Assembly (NCBI RefSeq): GCF_021018805.1
Contig: NC_086249.1
Location: 75,914,472 to 75,978,471, forward strand
DNA from: Prinia subflava
Lineage: Eukaryota; Chordata; Aves; Passeriformes; Cisticolidae
Reading direction: 5' to 3'
Length of the DNA stretch: 64,000 bases
This document shows, one piece after another, positions 50,236 through 61,312 of this stretch. The position numbers and the translations under genes were made by a program. Positions within the stretch are counted from its first letter, which is position 1. Every line of letters starts with the position of its first letter. Below the pieces are notes generated by a model, which searched no databases, was not told where the DNA came from, and was given only the letters and a program-made list of their open reading frames with translations.

Positions 50236-53200
50236 GGAACTTTGGGGGGCTGCAAGGGGGGTATTTCAGCGCAGCCCTCTCTGATCATGTTTCTGCATCA
50301 TGTTTCAGCTGCCTCCAAACAGTTCAACTAGTGGGTTCAGCTCCCAGTGCTCGTGAGCAGATGGTACTTAGGTGGCAAAACATTCCTGTCGTAACAGCCT
50401 ATACGCTTTTCAACAGTTTTCATGTTATGTGATGCAGAGTTGCACGGAGCTGCACGGGGAAAGCGACTCCCAAGCAAAAGGCAAGAGCATATGTGTAAGT
50501 GTGAGTTGTGGCTATCTGTGTGTAATGAAACAACGTGGGGTGTTATCCCCTCTCTTCCTCCTCTCCCACTCAGGTGTCCGAGCACAGCCATATATGCTGT
50601 GTCTGGGTGTTCTCATGGCTTTCCACTGGAGTTATCATACCCGGATATAATTTATTCATATCCTTACCTTACCTATCCTTACAGCTGGGACAGGCGTGAG
50701 AAACAACCGGCAGACATCCTTCAAGAATATCGATATTCTTTTCACACTCAAGTAATGAAACAAACTCACAATAACTAGAAATATACACAGTAAGAGCTTG
50801 CCTCTTGTTCGTAGTCAGTGATTACTTCCAAAAAAAACCTGAAAAAAATCAAAATGCAGGAAGATTACATTTCAAGTGCACTTTCAGTGTGACAGAGATG
50901 GAAAATTCAGTCTATTCATTATATCATGCTTTTTGGTAGTTGAGCCCACTACTTCACCTTCAGTAAAGCAATTCCTGTTTCCTTAACTACAGCTGATTCT
51001 GGGATAAACCCTTTTTAAAACTGTTAACCATGCACTGACAGTATAAAAATAAAGCTCATCTTTGAGTAAAATGTAACAAAAATATGTCATCTCTCATTCC
51101 TTTTTCACCCTGGAGTTCCATAAGAGGAGTTACTTTGATATGTCTATTCCCATTTGGATATATAACTCATTGCAAACTCCATGAATTCTTATCACTTTTG
51201 CAACTAATATGTCTCTTTTAATGACGGTGTGGATGGTTTTACTGTGTCTTTCAAGAAATACGACTTTTATGGATCACAAAAGAAGTTTGTGAACTCTGTA
51301 AAAACCAAGAAAAACTTTTAAGATCTTTGAAAAATTTATTGTCATTACAATACTTAGAGCCTGGTCTTTCATTGAAGAAATATTTTTAACACCAGAATGC
51401 AAGCCAACCAATTAACCTGACACTAGGTTCAGGTATTCCTATCTGGTCTTAACATTAAAACTTCTTAGCTAACATATTCAACATGTTTTAAAAACACATT
51501 TTTATCCTGTTTTAGACAATCCAGAAGAATAAGTGTATCACTTAAGCGAAGAATACTAGGACATTCAGCAATGTTATTCATAATTGGCTCCCTTGAGCTC
51601 CAGTTCTTCAAAAGTGGAAATGAAGCTAACCATGAAACAGTTCATGGGTTTGGCTCAAGTAGAAACATCGGGAGTGTGACTCATAAAAGTACATGTTGCT
51701 ACCTCCCTCTATGCTAGGATCATGCATTAGCCCAGGTATAAAACAGAGAATAGATGAGGGATCACAATGGCAAGGAAGAAGCAGTTGTTCTACCCATGCT
51801 TTTTAATTCTAAATTATTATATCAAAGTGATACCAATATCCTAGGAAGCAGTGCCGCATTTTCAGGCCTGAATTCCTTTTTCACCTTAAGGCCTAGTCAT
51901 TCAGCATGGCAGCAACTGGAAAGTGCTGGTGTGTCAAACACCAGAACTGTCTTTGCCATCAATTAAAAGAAGATTAGCAAGGATGTTGCATTTAAGATTC
52001 ACAGTGGAAAGGTTTATTCCTCTTTTGAATGGATCAGCTATTGAAGCTTAAGGAGAGCTACTTCACATTTAGTTTTGCAAGCTCCCAGGATAGTTCTTAT
52101 TCAAGATGCATGTAACATGTTCTGAAAACTCCTTGGTTTTAATTAAAAGGAGAAATTCCATCAGGACTGTAAAACTAGTCATCCTGAAATAACATCTCTG
52201 AAGTTTTGGTTCACTGAGTCCAGCTGACTCTGTTATATTCCCAAACTTTGTTTCTTCATCCCTTAAAGTAAAACTAATTTCTTTCTATTGTCAGATTATT
52301 TGAAAACTGTTATGTTCTTTTGGGGAAATTGAATTTTCACATTTCCTGCACAGTGAATTAGAAGGCCTCCCTGTGAGCTTGCACAAATGCTGCTGAGGTG
52401 CAGCCTGCTGCCTTTGGCATTCTGCAAGAAGAGAAAATACTCAGATACACAACACCCATCAGTCTAGGGGAGAAAGGGAAACATCTTCTTGCTGCTGTCC
52501 TTGTTTACTGACACTCACAGCCCCATCTCTCCCAAGGAGCCACTGAAAGGCATGTCAGGCCAGCTGCCAGTCTTTGAGGAAGTCTCCAGCACTGTTGGGA
52601 CAAGTTCTGGGGACAGACAGCACAAGGGTGCACCCCTGGGTGGCAGCCCATAAGTTGCACAGCTGGGGCTTCAGAATTACTAGCTCAAACTATTATGGCA
52701 TGTCTGTTCTCAAATAACACTAAGTTCCTTGTTAAGCCCTGGCCTTTGATGAGGTTCCACACTGGATAAGTGGTTTTTTGCCCTTAGTTTGGATGACTGC
52801 AGGCTCCAGGAGCACTGGGCAGTGTGAAAGTCTGTCCATTTGTCTGTCCATCACCACCATCGGCATGACCCCAGCCCACTCTTTACCTCCATATGTTCCT
52901 GCAGGCTTTTATGCTTCAGCTCAAGGCATGAATCTTGCACCTGCCATTTCCTAACATTAAAGTGGTGCTGTGGTAGGTTAGAGGAGACCCTTCAAATCAT
53001 TTTGAAGGTAGGAATCCCAGAAAGTCACACTTCATCACCCTCATCACAGTATCAATGACAGTAATAGCAGCAGCAACAACAGCCACAGAGGCAGAGGGCA
53101 GCACATGATGCCCAGCTGTGCCACGGGCTGGCTCCAGCCTGCCCTAGAGGCAGCCAGCCTCAAGCCATCTGAACAGGACTGTTTTATACAGCCCTTCACA

Positions 53201-56200
53201 CTGCTGTGGGAACATCCTGCCCTGGAGTAGCCAGGGCACAACTGATCTCCCAGCAGTCACCTACTGGCTTTCCTGGACTAGGAAAATGGGCTGTGCCCTG
53301 ACACTGAGGACAAAGGCAGAACTCAGTTCTCATCTGTGTGTGGCAAACTCCTTTCCCCCCAAAAGAAGGGTCACTATGTTCAGAGTGCTTGGCAGGAAGG
53401 GTCCTTGGCATACACTGCTCTCCTTACAGTGCCCAGTATCTGCAGCTGGTAATCAGTACTAAAAACCCATGCCAGCAGCCAGGATAACCCAGCCAAGCAG
53501 TGTGGGAAACCACAGAGCACTCAAATACATGCCCCAACCCTTATGAACCACAGATGTAGCTCAGGTGCCCAGTTAATGGTCACAACCTGCAGTGTCCTCT
53601 TATCCAATTCCTGCCAGGGACCCTCAGACACACCTTTTGACTGCCTAAGAATATACAAATCAAAAGCTGTCAGAAAGGTAGGGCTGCCTCTGAACCACTG
53701 ACCAGAAGTCTGAGGTTGTGAGCTGGTGGGAAACTAAGCAGATTTCCTCTGGAACAAGGCTTTCCAGCAGCCTAATGGTCCAGGAATTGCAAGCACTTGA
53801 CATTGCTAAAGTATACAGCAAAAACAGCCAGGCATTGCCTATACCTCTCCACAGAGCTGTATGTTCACATGGAGACAGTGTACCAGAAGGGAATGCAACA
53901 GGAAAGGAAGTAATCTGACATCTCCGTGGGAAGAAAAATAGATTTGAATTTGAAGGTCCAGAGAGGTAAGGGAAGCAAGACAGAAGAAAGTTTTCCAGAT
54001 GTCCTGAATCGACCACCTTAAATTGTTAGGGCAAAGTGCTGTGACACTGCTCTTGATGTAAAATCTCTCAGCCTGATGCCATATCAGCACAGTGCAGGAG
54101 GCTCAGCAGGAACAGCTTGAGCCACCAGCAAAGAGGGAAGGCCGAATGTGCTGCCTGTGAAAAGCACAAGGACTGACAGCTCCAAAAGTGAAAGGGTTTT
54201 ACCTCTCTTTTCCACTACCTGGCCCTGGTAACACTGGGAGATATGTTGCACAGCCCACGCACCCTCAGAAATAAAGAGAACTCTGTGGGACCCATATACT
54301 ATTGTAAGTCTTGAAGCTAACAGCAGTGAGGTTAATAAAAGTCAGAGAAAAAGGTCTGAGAAAAAAAGCAATCCCTGCTGGTCTTTGAAGCTGCTCATCC
54401 CAACACCTGAGAATAACAAAGCTGGACACATTTTTTTCCAAAAGCTGTTACATTCATCTCAAGCTTCTCAAAGGCCAGACTACTCTTAGACACATCAGCC
54501 TAGAAAATGTTATTCATGTTGTCCCAAAGGAATGCCAAAAAGCCAAACCAAACACCTATCTAGCTAAAGGGAAGCACATGGACCCATTAATGCCATCTGT
54601 TGTCCAATTACTCCAAGCTCCTCCATTAGTATTTTCATCTAAAAAGCCCAAATGTGATGATTTTCTTTTCCCATTCTTCAATCATATGTATGGTATCAAT
54701 CAACAATACACATATAAGTTTGTTTTAAAATATTGTGGTGTATACTCATCTCATTGTGATCCCATTATAACTGACACTGAACCATTGCTCTACAAACAGG
54801 TAAGCACAGGAAGAAGCAGAGGCTCAAATAGTTCTTAGTATCCCATGACTTTTAAAAGTCCTAAAGTCTGAGTCACTACTATACCATGGCTTACCAGAGG
54901 AGCAAAACTAGAATGTCCAAGAGATGTCCGCTTTACTTGACACACTCTTAAAGTATTTAAGATCAGCACAGCAAAGAACTTCAGCTAGACACTGAAAAAA
55001 GCTGTTGTTTAAATAGCGTTTAAAGATTTTGTCTGGTCTCAAGAATTAACTCCAGAAGTAACCGCCAACGCCTACTTCTTCTGTTGAAAGCTGGCAGGTT
55101 TTGAGCACCAGACAAAACCAGCTCCTGGCTAAGGTAGAGCAGAGCAACATCCTCATGGCCTCAGAGGTCAACTGAGCGCTGGCACAAATTTTGTGTTGGA
55201 GGAATGTGGTTTTACAATGCAGAAAATAGAGCTGCTCCAGCAGGAGGCAGTTATTTAATTATAGCACTTTAAAAGAGATGCTTTATCTTTAATAAAGCAT
55301 GTGCATGCAATTACATCATTTAAAATATCAACTACCGGTACAGTGCAAAAATATTGCTCTCAATTGCTTTTTAAAACACAGCTCAGCTCCATGCATGTGG
55401 TTTGTCTGCTCTCCAGTGCATGAAACTACTCCCTGAAAACTGAGATAAATATGCACAGGAGACAGGACCAAATTGCCTCAGGTCTTTCACAGAGCAAAAG
55501 CTCCCAACAAGCTGTATTGTAGCCAGCTGATATATGTACATGAATATACTGGCATCTCTCCAACACTAAGTGAAACCTCTTACGAGCTTCCTGGTGAATT
55601 TGTTGAGCTCCATGTGGAATTGCTTTCCCACTCCTCTGTCAGTATTCACATCTCTAAACCAGAGACAGTGAGAGACAGTAGGAAAGCATTGCTCACCTGT
55701 AAAACTCAAAATATCTTTAAGCTATGACAAAACATATTACATTTATCCATTCCTGATGTTTCTACTTACCAATGCAGAGAGGCTGAGGCACAGAGGTTCA
55801 GTGAATGGCCAGGGCTTACCTACAGCTACAGTTTCTAACCAGTGATGTGGTGAGTGTTCAGAGGGGAGGAACAAACATATTTTACCTGAACCATAGCCCA
55901 GCACCTAAGCTAGCACTCCCACTAGTCCAGTGTGTGCTCCCACAGGGACTTGTTGGACTTGGAGACATGGCTATGAGAACTGGGAGTCACTGTTCCAGTG
56001 GAATGTATGGGCCTGGATGTCATTGTATCACAAGACCTTACATCTGAGGGGATTATTTTGGTTTTAAAAACCCCCATAATTATTTACCACATTAAAACCC
56101 CACAAGCATTTGCAAGAGTTATCATCTCTAGTCAAATAGATTTTTTTTTCCCCACAACTCAAAGTCTTCTCTCTTTTGACACTACAGCAAGGCATAATAT

Positions 56201-56428
56201 GTGTTACGCTATTTTGGATCTACACATGTCTAAAACATACATGTATTCTGACAAGACACCCATCACCTACAAGTATGGATAATAGTCCACTTCCCTCTTG
56301 CACTATTTCTGGATTTTCATCCCTGTCCTACTACAAAGCCACAGAGTGATTGACAAACAGACTTTTCCCTGGGAATTGAGAATAGAAAACATTTCACCAA
56401 CTTGTGCAGTTTAAAACTCCAAAGCAAC
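50236..56428. other. Unique non-coding DNA, no gene seen
   Basis: No gene or repeat family recognised. A stretch at 55240-55400 is AT-rich, contains a 9-bp perfect hairpin and looks non-repetitive. A CAG/CAA-rich patch occurs at about 53063-53090. Open frames reach about 118 codons and carry no recognisable domain. Confidence 0.5.
55278..55300. repeat. Perfect 9-bp inverted repeat, 5-nt loop
   Basis: ATGCTTTAT (55278-55286) pairs exactly with ATAAAGCAT (55292-55300) around loop CTTTA. Immediately after comes the small palindrome GCATGTGCATGC. It lies in AT-rich unique DNA. Confidence 0.9.
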
Positions 56429-57039
56429 TGTGCTGGTTTGAAAGCAAAGACTACAAGTCAGAAATAGAATTTAATAGAGAGAGATGAAACAAACAACAAA
56501 AAGGGTAAAAATAAAATAAGATAAATGCAATAGTACAAAGGACCACTGACAGAGGCAGAATGCAAACCTGACACCCTGTTGGTCAGGGTGTTGGAAGCAG
56601 CCCAAAATAAGTCCTCCCAGAGTGACAGATGTAGCTCTGTTGAAGTAGAGATGATCCTCAAGAAAAGGGCTTAGCTTTTCTTCTGGGAATCCAGTAGAAA
56701 CAGACTATCTTGGTGTTTGAGATTGCTGTTTTTATCCTGGTGGAAAGCTTTGGCTCCTCCCACTGGTGGAGCATCTCACAATGGAATGAGGTGATGTTAT
56801 CAGTCATGTGAGAGGCCTTAAATGGCCCATTCACAGGTGGATGTTCCTCAGAGGAGGATAGGTGGAAGAAGAGATAAGAAGGCACTGCCTTATCTGGTGT
56901 TTTCAGGTGTCCCATTAACAGAAGGCATCCACCCTCTTTTCCCCTAGAGTTACAAGAGATAAAGAACAATATCTCCCAACTGGTTTCAACAGATGAAAAT
57001 AGAATACACATTTTGGATGACATTTTTCAACCCAAGACA
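56429..57039 (-). mobile_element. Solo LTR of an endogenous retrovirus, minus strand
   Basis: A 611-bp segment bounded by TGTGCTGGTTTGAAAGC at the left and TTTTTCAACCCAAGACA at the right (TG...CA termini). Flanking 5-mers GCAAC (56424-56428) and GCAGC (57040-57044) agree at four of five bases, consistent with an aged target duplication of ERVL type. On the minus strand an ATTAAA variant polyadenylation signal (plus-strand TTTAAT, 56470-56475) lies close to the U5 end. The middle text 'ggctcctcccactggtggag' (about 56751-56770) and 'ttaacagaaggcatccaccc' (56915-56934) matches from memory a songbird LTR family. No internal retroviral sequence is adjacent, so it is a solo LTR. Confidence 0.88.
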
Positions 57040-59799
57040 GCAGCCTTGGGGCTATCATGCTAAATTTTCCAAATATCTGACAGCTGGGACCAATCATAGC
57101 CCAAAATTAGGGAAAAGAACAGAAATTAGCAAGCAAAGAGCTGTCTTGGACACAGGCTGCTGAATCCTTATCCCGAAAAGTATTTTAACCCCTCAGTCTG
57201 ATCAGTACTGCCAGCCAAGATTTTCCTGCTGGAGTTATTTCCAGGTCAGCCTTTTCCCGCCAAAAAAAAACATGGAGGAAAAAACGGTTCTCAACCCTGT
57301 TTAGCAAATACACAAGTGGCTTTTCTTCTAATCGATTTAGTTTTGAGTCTCTGTCTCATTTATATAACACAAAGGATGAAATCTATGAAATTTTCATTAG
57401 AAAAAGGGCTCAAAACTGGTTGGTGCAGGCCCAAGGTTTGCACTGCAATTCAAGGGCAGAGGTAGACTGACTTTGCTCACCTCCCTCTCTCCCTTCCTCC
57501 CTCACCTGGGAGTGCAACAGAGGCAGAATTTATCCCATGTTAATCTGCCGGTTCTCACCAAAAGAATCAGTAGGTCTGAGGATTTGGAAATAAGCAAATT
57601 AAGCAGAACACCGATTTGAACACAAAGAACTTCCCTGACTGCTCACAGGTGCAAGAGGGTACTTGGGTAAGTCAATCCTTGCCCTTTCATGGCTCTTTTC
57701 TTTTGTGTGAGAACTGATGTGGCAGATTTTGAGGAGATCCAGAAACTGGAGTGACTTGGTTTGCAGGAATGTCTGCTCTGAGAATCCCCTGGGGCTTGGA
57801 GAGGGATGAGAGCTCGATTAGTTCAGTAGGCTCCCCATGCTGTACCTAATCCCAAAGTAGCTCCAGGCAATCCTGGGATATTCCAGGCAGGTATAGACAA
57901 ACCTGGACTTGTTCTACCTGCCAGAGTGCTGGGACAGGAAGGACTGGAGCATGGCATGGATGGCAGCTGGCTCAGTCATGCCAGATCACTGCATTAACCC
58001 AGCGCTGAACCCAAGCTCTGCTCCAAAAATACGTGGCTTTGCTCAGTACTAACACAGGTTTACAGCTTTCCAGAGCTAAGCCTGTAAATCCATATGGGGA
58101 GGGACACCTTGTAGATGGACAAACTCAGGTCTCTGGCAGTTTGGAAATCCTTTTGCTATCTTCTGTCTCACACTGCAGGTGCCTAAAAAGTGAAACATGT
58201 TTTGCATAATGCCTAAACTGTGAAGGTAGCCCCAGAAAATTACCAGTAGAGTAACAACAATACAGCGCAACCAACATTTCACTGGAGTGTTTGTAGGGAA
58301 CAGAGGTTTTAAGGCAAGTCCAAAAGAGCAGCTGTTTTCATCCTGTTACTGATCAACTGTGGGGCTGCCGAGCATTTTCTATAACATTATCTGAGCAGGG
58401 GCCAGGATATCCAGCAAGATTAATATAGCTTGTTTCTTGGCTTTTCTGAGCCACGGCTTAATGAAATAAATCGGAATAGATCGAACAGAGCTGGCTAAGT
58501 GCCCAATACAAGCCTCGGCGCCACTTGGGGAAGAGTAACAGGCATCAGTACGAGAGGCTACAGGTTTTTGCTGCCAAGGGTTTTATTATATCTCTCCTGA
58601 TTTACAGGGTCAGGCTTGGTAGGTGCTTTACTCTGCAGCTCCATCTCTTGGCAAACATCAGGTACAAAACAGACTGCACAGGCTCTGCTCTTCAGGCAGA
58701 GATGCAGGATAAATACTTTTCAATGCAAAATACTCCTCATTTCCTTAGCAATAATGGAGGGACATAACTCTCACCTAAAATAGAAGAGGGAATTCTCTCG
58801 TGTACTTCCTTCAGTGTTTGTTATGTTGCCCTGGAAACAGTCCCCAAGTCAGAAAATGGCAATTGAGAAAGAAGAAACAGGCGTTTGTGGGGAGGTTTCT
58901 CAAGATTCTTTTTCAAAATACATAATTACATTTTTTTGAACTGATACTATTTTACAGTAATGAGAAAAGATTTATTGATTCCCAAGTAAGGATTTTTATT
59001 TAAAAATAATTTTTGTCATCTTTTCTGACATGCCAATATGCCTCTCTGATGGCTGATGTAATCATGAAATATCCAGCTACACTGTTCTCCTTGTTTGTAG
59101 GTCAGTACATCTTAGGGAGAAAAACAAAAAGCCCACACATTTGCCATCAATTACTATTGTTTGCTGCCCCATGGCCTTCTGCAGCCTCTTTGACTGATGA
59201 GCTGATGGGCACCTGTGTTTCTGAGTGAACTTTAGTGATTTATCCTAGTTGATGAAGTGGTTTTGCCATAAGTACAGAATAGACAAGCCAAGCGTTTTTA
59301 GACACGCTAATAAACCATGCTAACACCTTGATCTGACCTGAATTAAAAGTATTTTAAATATGTACAATACTAAATGTGGAAGGTTACTCAAGTTGTCTTG
59401 TTACAAACTCAGGCTCTGGGAATGGAGAGAAACAAAATGTGGATATAAAACAGTCTTGGACAGCCAAGTGCAAAAGATTTTTTGCTGAGAAAGTTTGAAA
59501 ACGAACAAAGAAATGGGAGAGTCAAGATGGTAGAAGGCAAAAAAGTTTAAGTTAATCAACAGAGGAACTTGGGTGAGATACCAGTAAAGCTAGATGCCAT
59601 CACAGATGAATGCAGCATTTTCAAACAGAAGATGGTGCTTTCTGAGAGGAAGAATATAAACTGCATCTTCTGGCTTCTAAATTTAACTGTGTAGAGTAAT
59701 AAAAACACTTGGGTGTCACTGGCATTTTGTCAGAGATATCTTGTAGTGCTAAAAAGAGGAACAGTTAGGAAGGAAAAAGAATGGAACAGAGAAGCAATA
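57040..59799. other. Unique non-coding DNA, no gene seen
   Basis: No gene or repeat family recognised. At 58340-58620 the text is complex, non-repetitive and has several CpG (for example in 'atcggaatagatcgaac'), which makes it a candidate conserved element. Open frames are 80 codons or shorter. Confidence 0.5.
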
Positions 59800-60250
59800 C
59801 TGAAATTGCTTTTTATTACGTAAACTGAGCACATCATGATCAGTTCTGGACACCTTGAGAAGGACAAAACAGACATGAAATGAGTTTAGAAATGACAATG
59901 AAAACAATTAGAGGCATGAAAATCTTCTAGATGAATAATAAAATCAAACCTATTCACTTCAGAGAAGGAAAAAGATAAAGGTGTTCAAATTAATGAATGG
60001 CACCAAAGAAAGTGGGTTCTGCTCATCATTTCCCATCATAAAGGAGCAGAAGGGCATCTGCTGAAAATGAAAGACAAAGGATGAAGAGCAATCCTTTCCC
60101 ACTGCAACTGTCTGGTGCTATTTCTTTCCACCAGAGACAACTGAGACCAGGAGCTAATTTTTGCAAATTAAAGAGGAATGGAAATTTTCATGAAAAAAAA
60201 AAGATAATATGTGAAGTGTTGAAAATAAAGATGTGATTTGATTTTAATGG
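59800..60250 (+). mobile_element. Possible ancient CR1-like LINE remnant
   Basis: The order of weakly conserved phrases follows the ORF2 end and 3' region of old CR1-type LINEs: 'gatcagttctggacaccttg' (about 59839-59858), 'acttcagagaaggaaaaaga' (59956-59975), 'aaggtgttcaaattaatgaa' (59978-59997), and 'gctaatttttgcaaattaaa' (about 60153-60172). Divergence is high, no frame is open, and the ends are guesses. It is less certain than the remnant at 34200-34790. Confidence 0.45.
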
Positions 60251-60674
60251 AAGCTATCATCCAGTGTAGGCTGCAGGACATAAAGCGATCTTTGAGGGTG
60301 GGCAAGACCAAACTTTTTCCCCTCCAAGATAATTCTATTTAACTATGATGCTCTAGAATTTCTCAGACCTTTCATTGCCAAACTTTGCACTTTCCACTGT
60401 CCCAGAGAGGATGCTGGACCAGATGGAGGAGTGGCTGGTTATGGAGCAACAGGTCCTATTCTGCTGTACCATCAAACAGGAAAAATCTGGAAGACACTAA
60501 ATGTGGACACAGGGAGACCAAAAGAGACAGAGTTTGCAGGAGTGCAAAAATTAAAACCAGACCCACAGTACAGCTCAGTTCCCAAACATCCAAACATTTG
60601 AGAGAAGAATGCTCCCACTTGGAAACCAGCAGGGGAAAACAGAGAGAAGCTCTGGGCACAATGGTCTTCAGGAG
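60251..60674. other. Non-coding spacer before the LTR
   Basis: No gene or repeat recognised. An open frame of 100 codons (60385-60687, +) runs into the LTR edge, is rich in Arg, Ser and Lys, and shows no domain, so it is unlikely to be real. Confidence 0.5.
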
Positions 60675-61312
60675 TGTCTTGGTTTAGGGCAAATTTGGGA
60701 GGAAACTTCCGAATGAGGTTCTTCTAGAAAGCAGATTTAAGTGGCCCTTTCCCCATTGGTTTGGGAGATATAAACCTTTTTCTAGAGAAGTGGAAAAAAC
60801 TGTTTATTTAACAAGCAAAGTACTCACAAACATTAAAAAAATGAATAATATTAAATAATGGACCTTTTCATTGTTCTGAAGAGATGGTAAATTCAGAGAG
60901 AGTCTCTTTTTCATGGGGTGTAGCTGGGCTCGCTCAGTTGTTCCGGGGCTTGGGTCTTCCTTTCTGGGGTTCAGGTCCGGTGTCCCGGCCACAGCGCAGC
61001 CTGGCGGGCCCTGGATGACAGTCCTGGTGTTCCTGGACTGAACAACAGCCAAACAGTTCCAAAAAACTTCTGGCCTTGGCTAGTTAAAAACACTAACTAA
61101 AAGCAAAGGAGAGCTCTTTCCTGCTGCCCGTGCTCCAGACAACACAGTCTGGGAGAGGGAATGCAGGGGGGCCAGTGCAATTTCTGCAAACAAATTGTGC
61201 ACTTCTGCCCCTCTTCACTCTCGGAACCAGTCTTAAGGGTGCAGAAGTTAATATCCAGCATAAACACAACAGACAGTTGGGGATACAAGCATCATATGGT
61301 CACCCTAGGACA
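60675..61312 (-). mobile_element. Solo LTR with perfect 5-bp target duplication
   Basis: A 638-bp segment that starts TGTCTTGGTTTAGGG and ends GGTCACCCTAGGACA, with TG...CA termini forming a short inverted repeat. It is flanked on both sides by AGGAG (60670-60674 and 61313-61317), a perfect 5-bp target-site duplication that fixes both ends. The polyadenylation signal is on the minus strand (plus-strand TTTATT, 60803-60808), so the LTR points left. A GC-rich, CpG-containing block at about 60940-61015 is its most GC-rich part. The text matches from memory an LTR family common in songbirds. No viral coding sequence flanks it, so the provirus was reduced to one LTR by recombination. Confidence 0.93.
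60803..60808 (-). promoter_or_regulatory. LTR polyadenylation signal, minus strand
   Basis: Plus-strand TTTATT is AATAAA on the minus strand. It lies about 130 bases from the U5 end of the LTR at 60675-61312 and supports its orientation. Confidence 0.6.
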
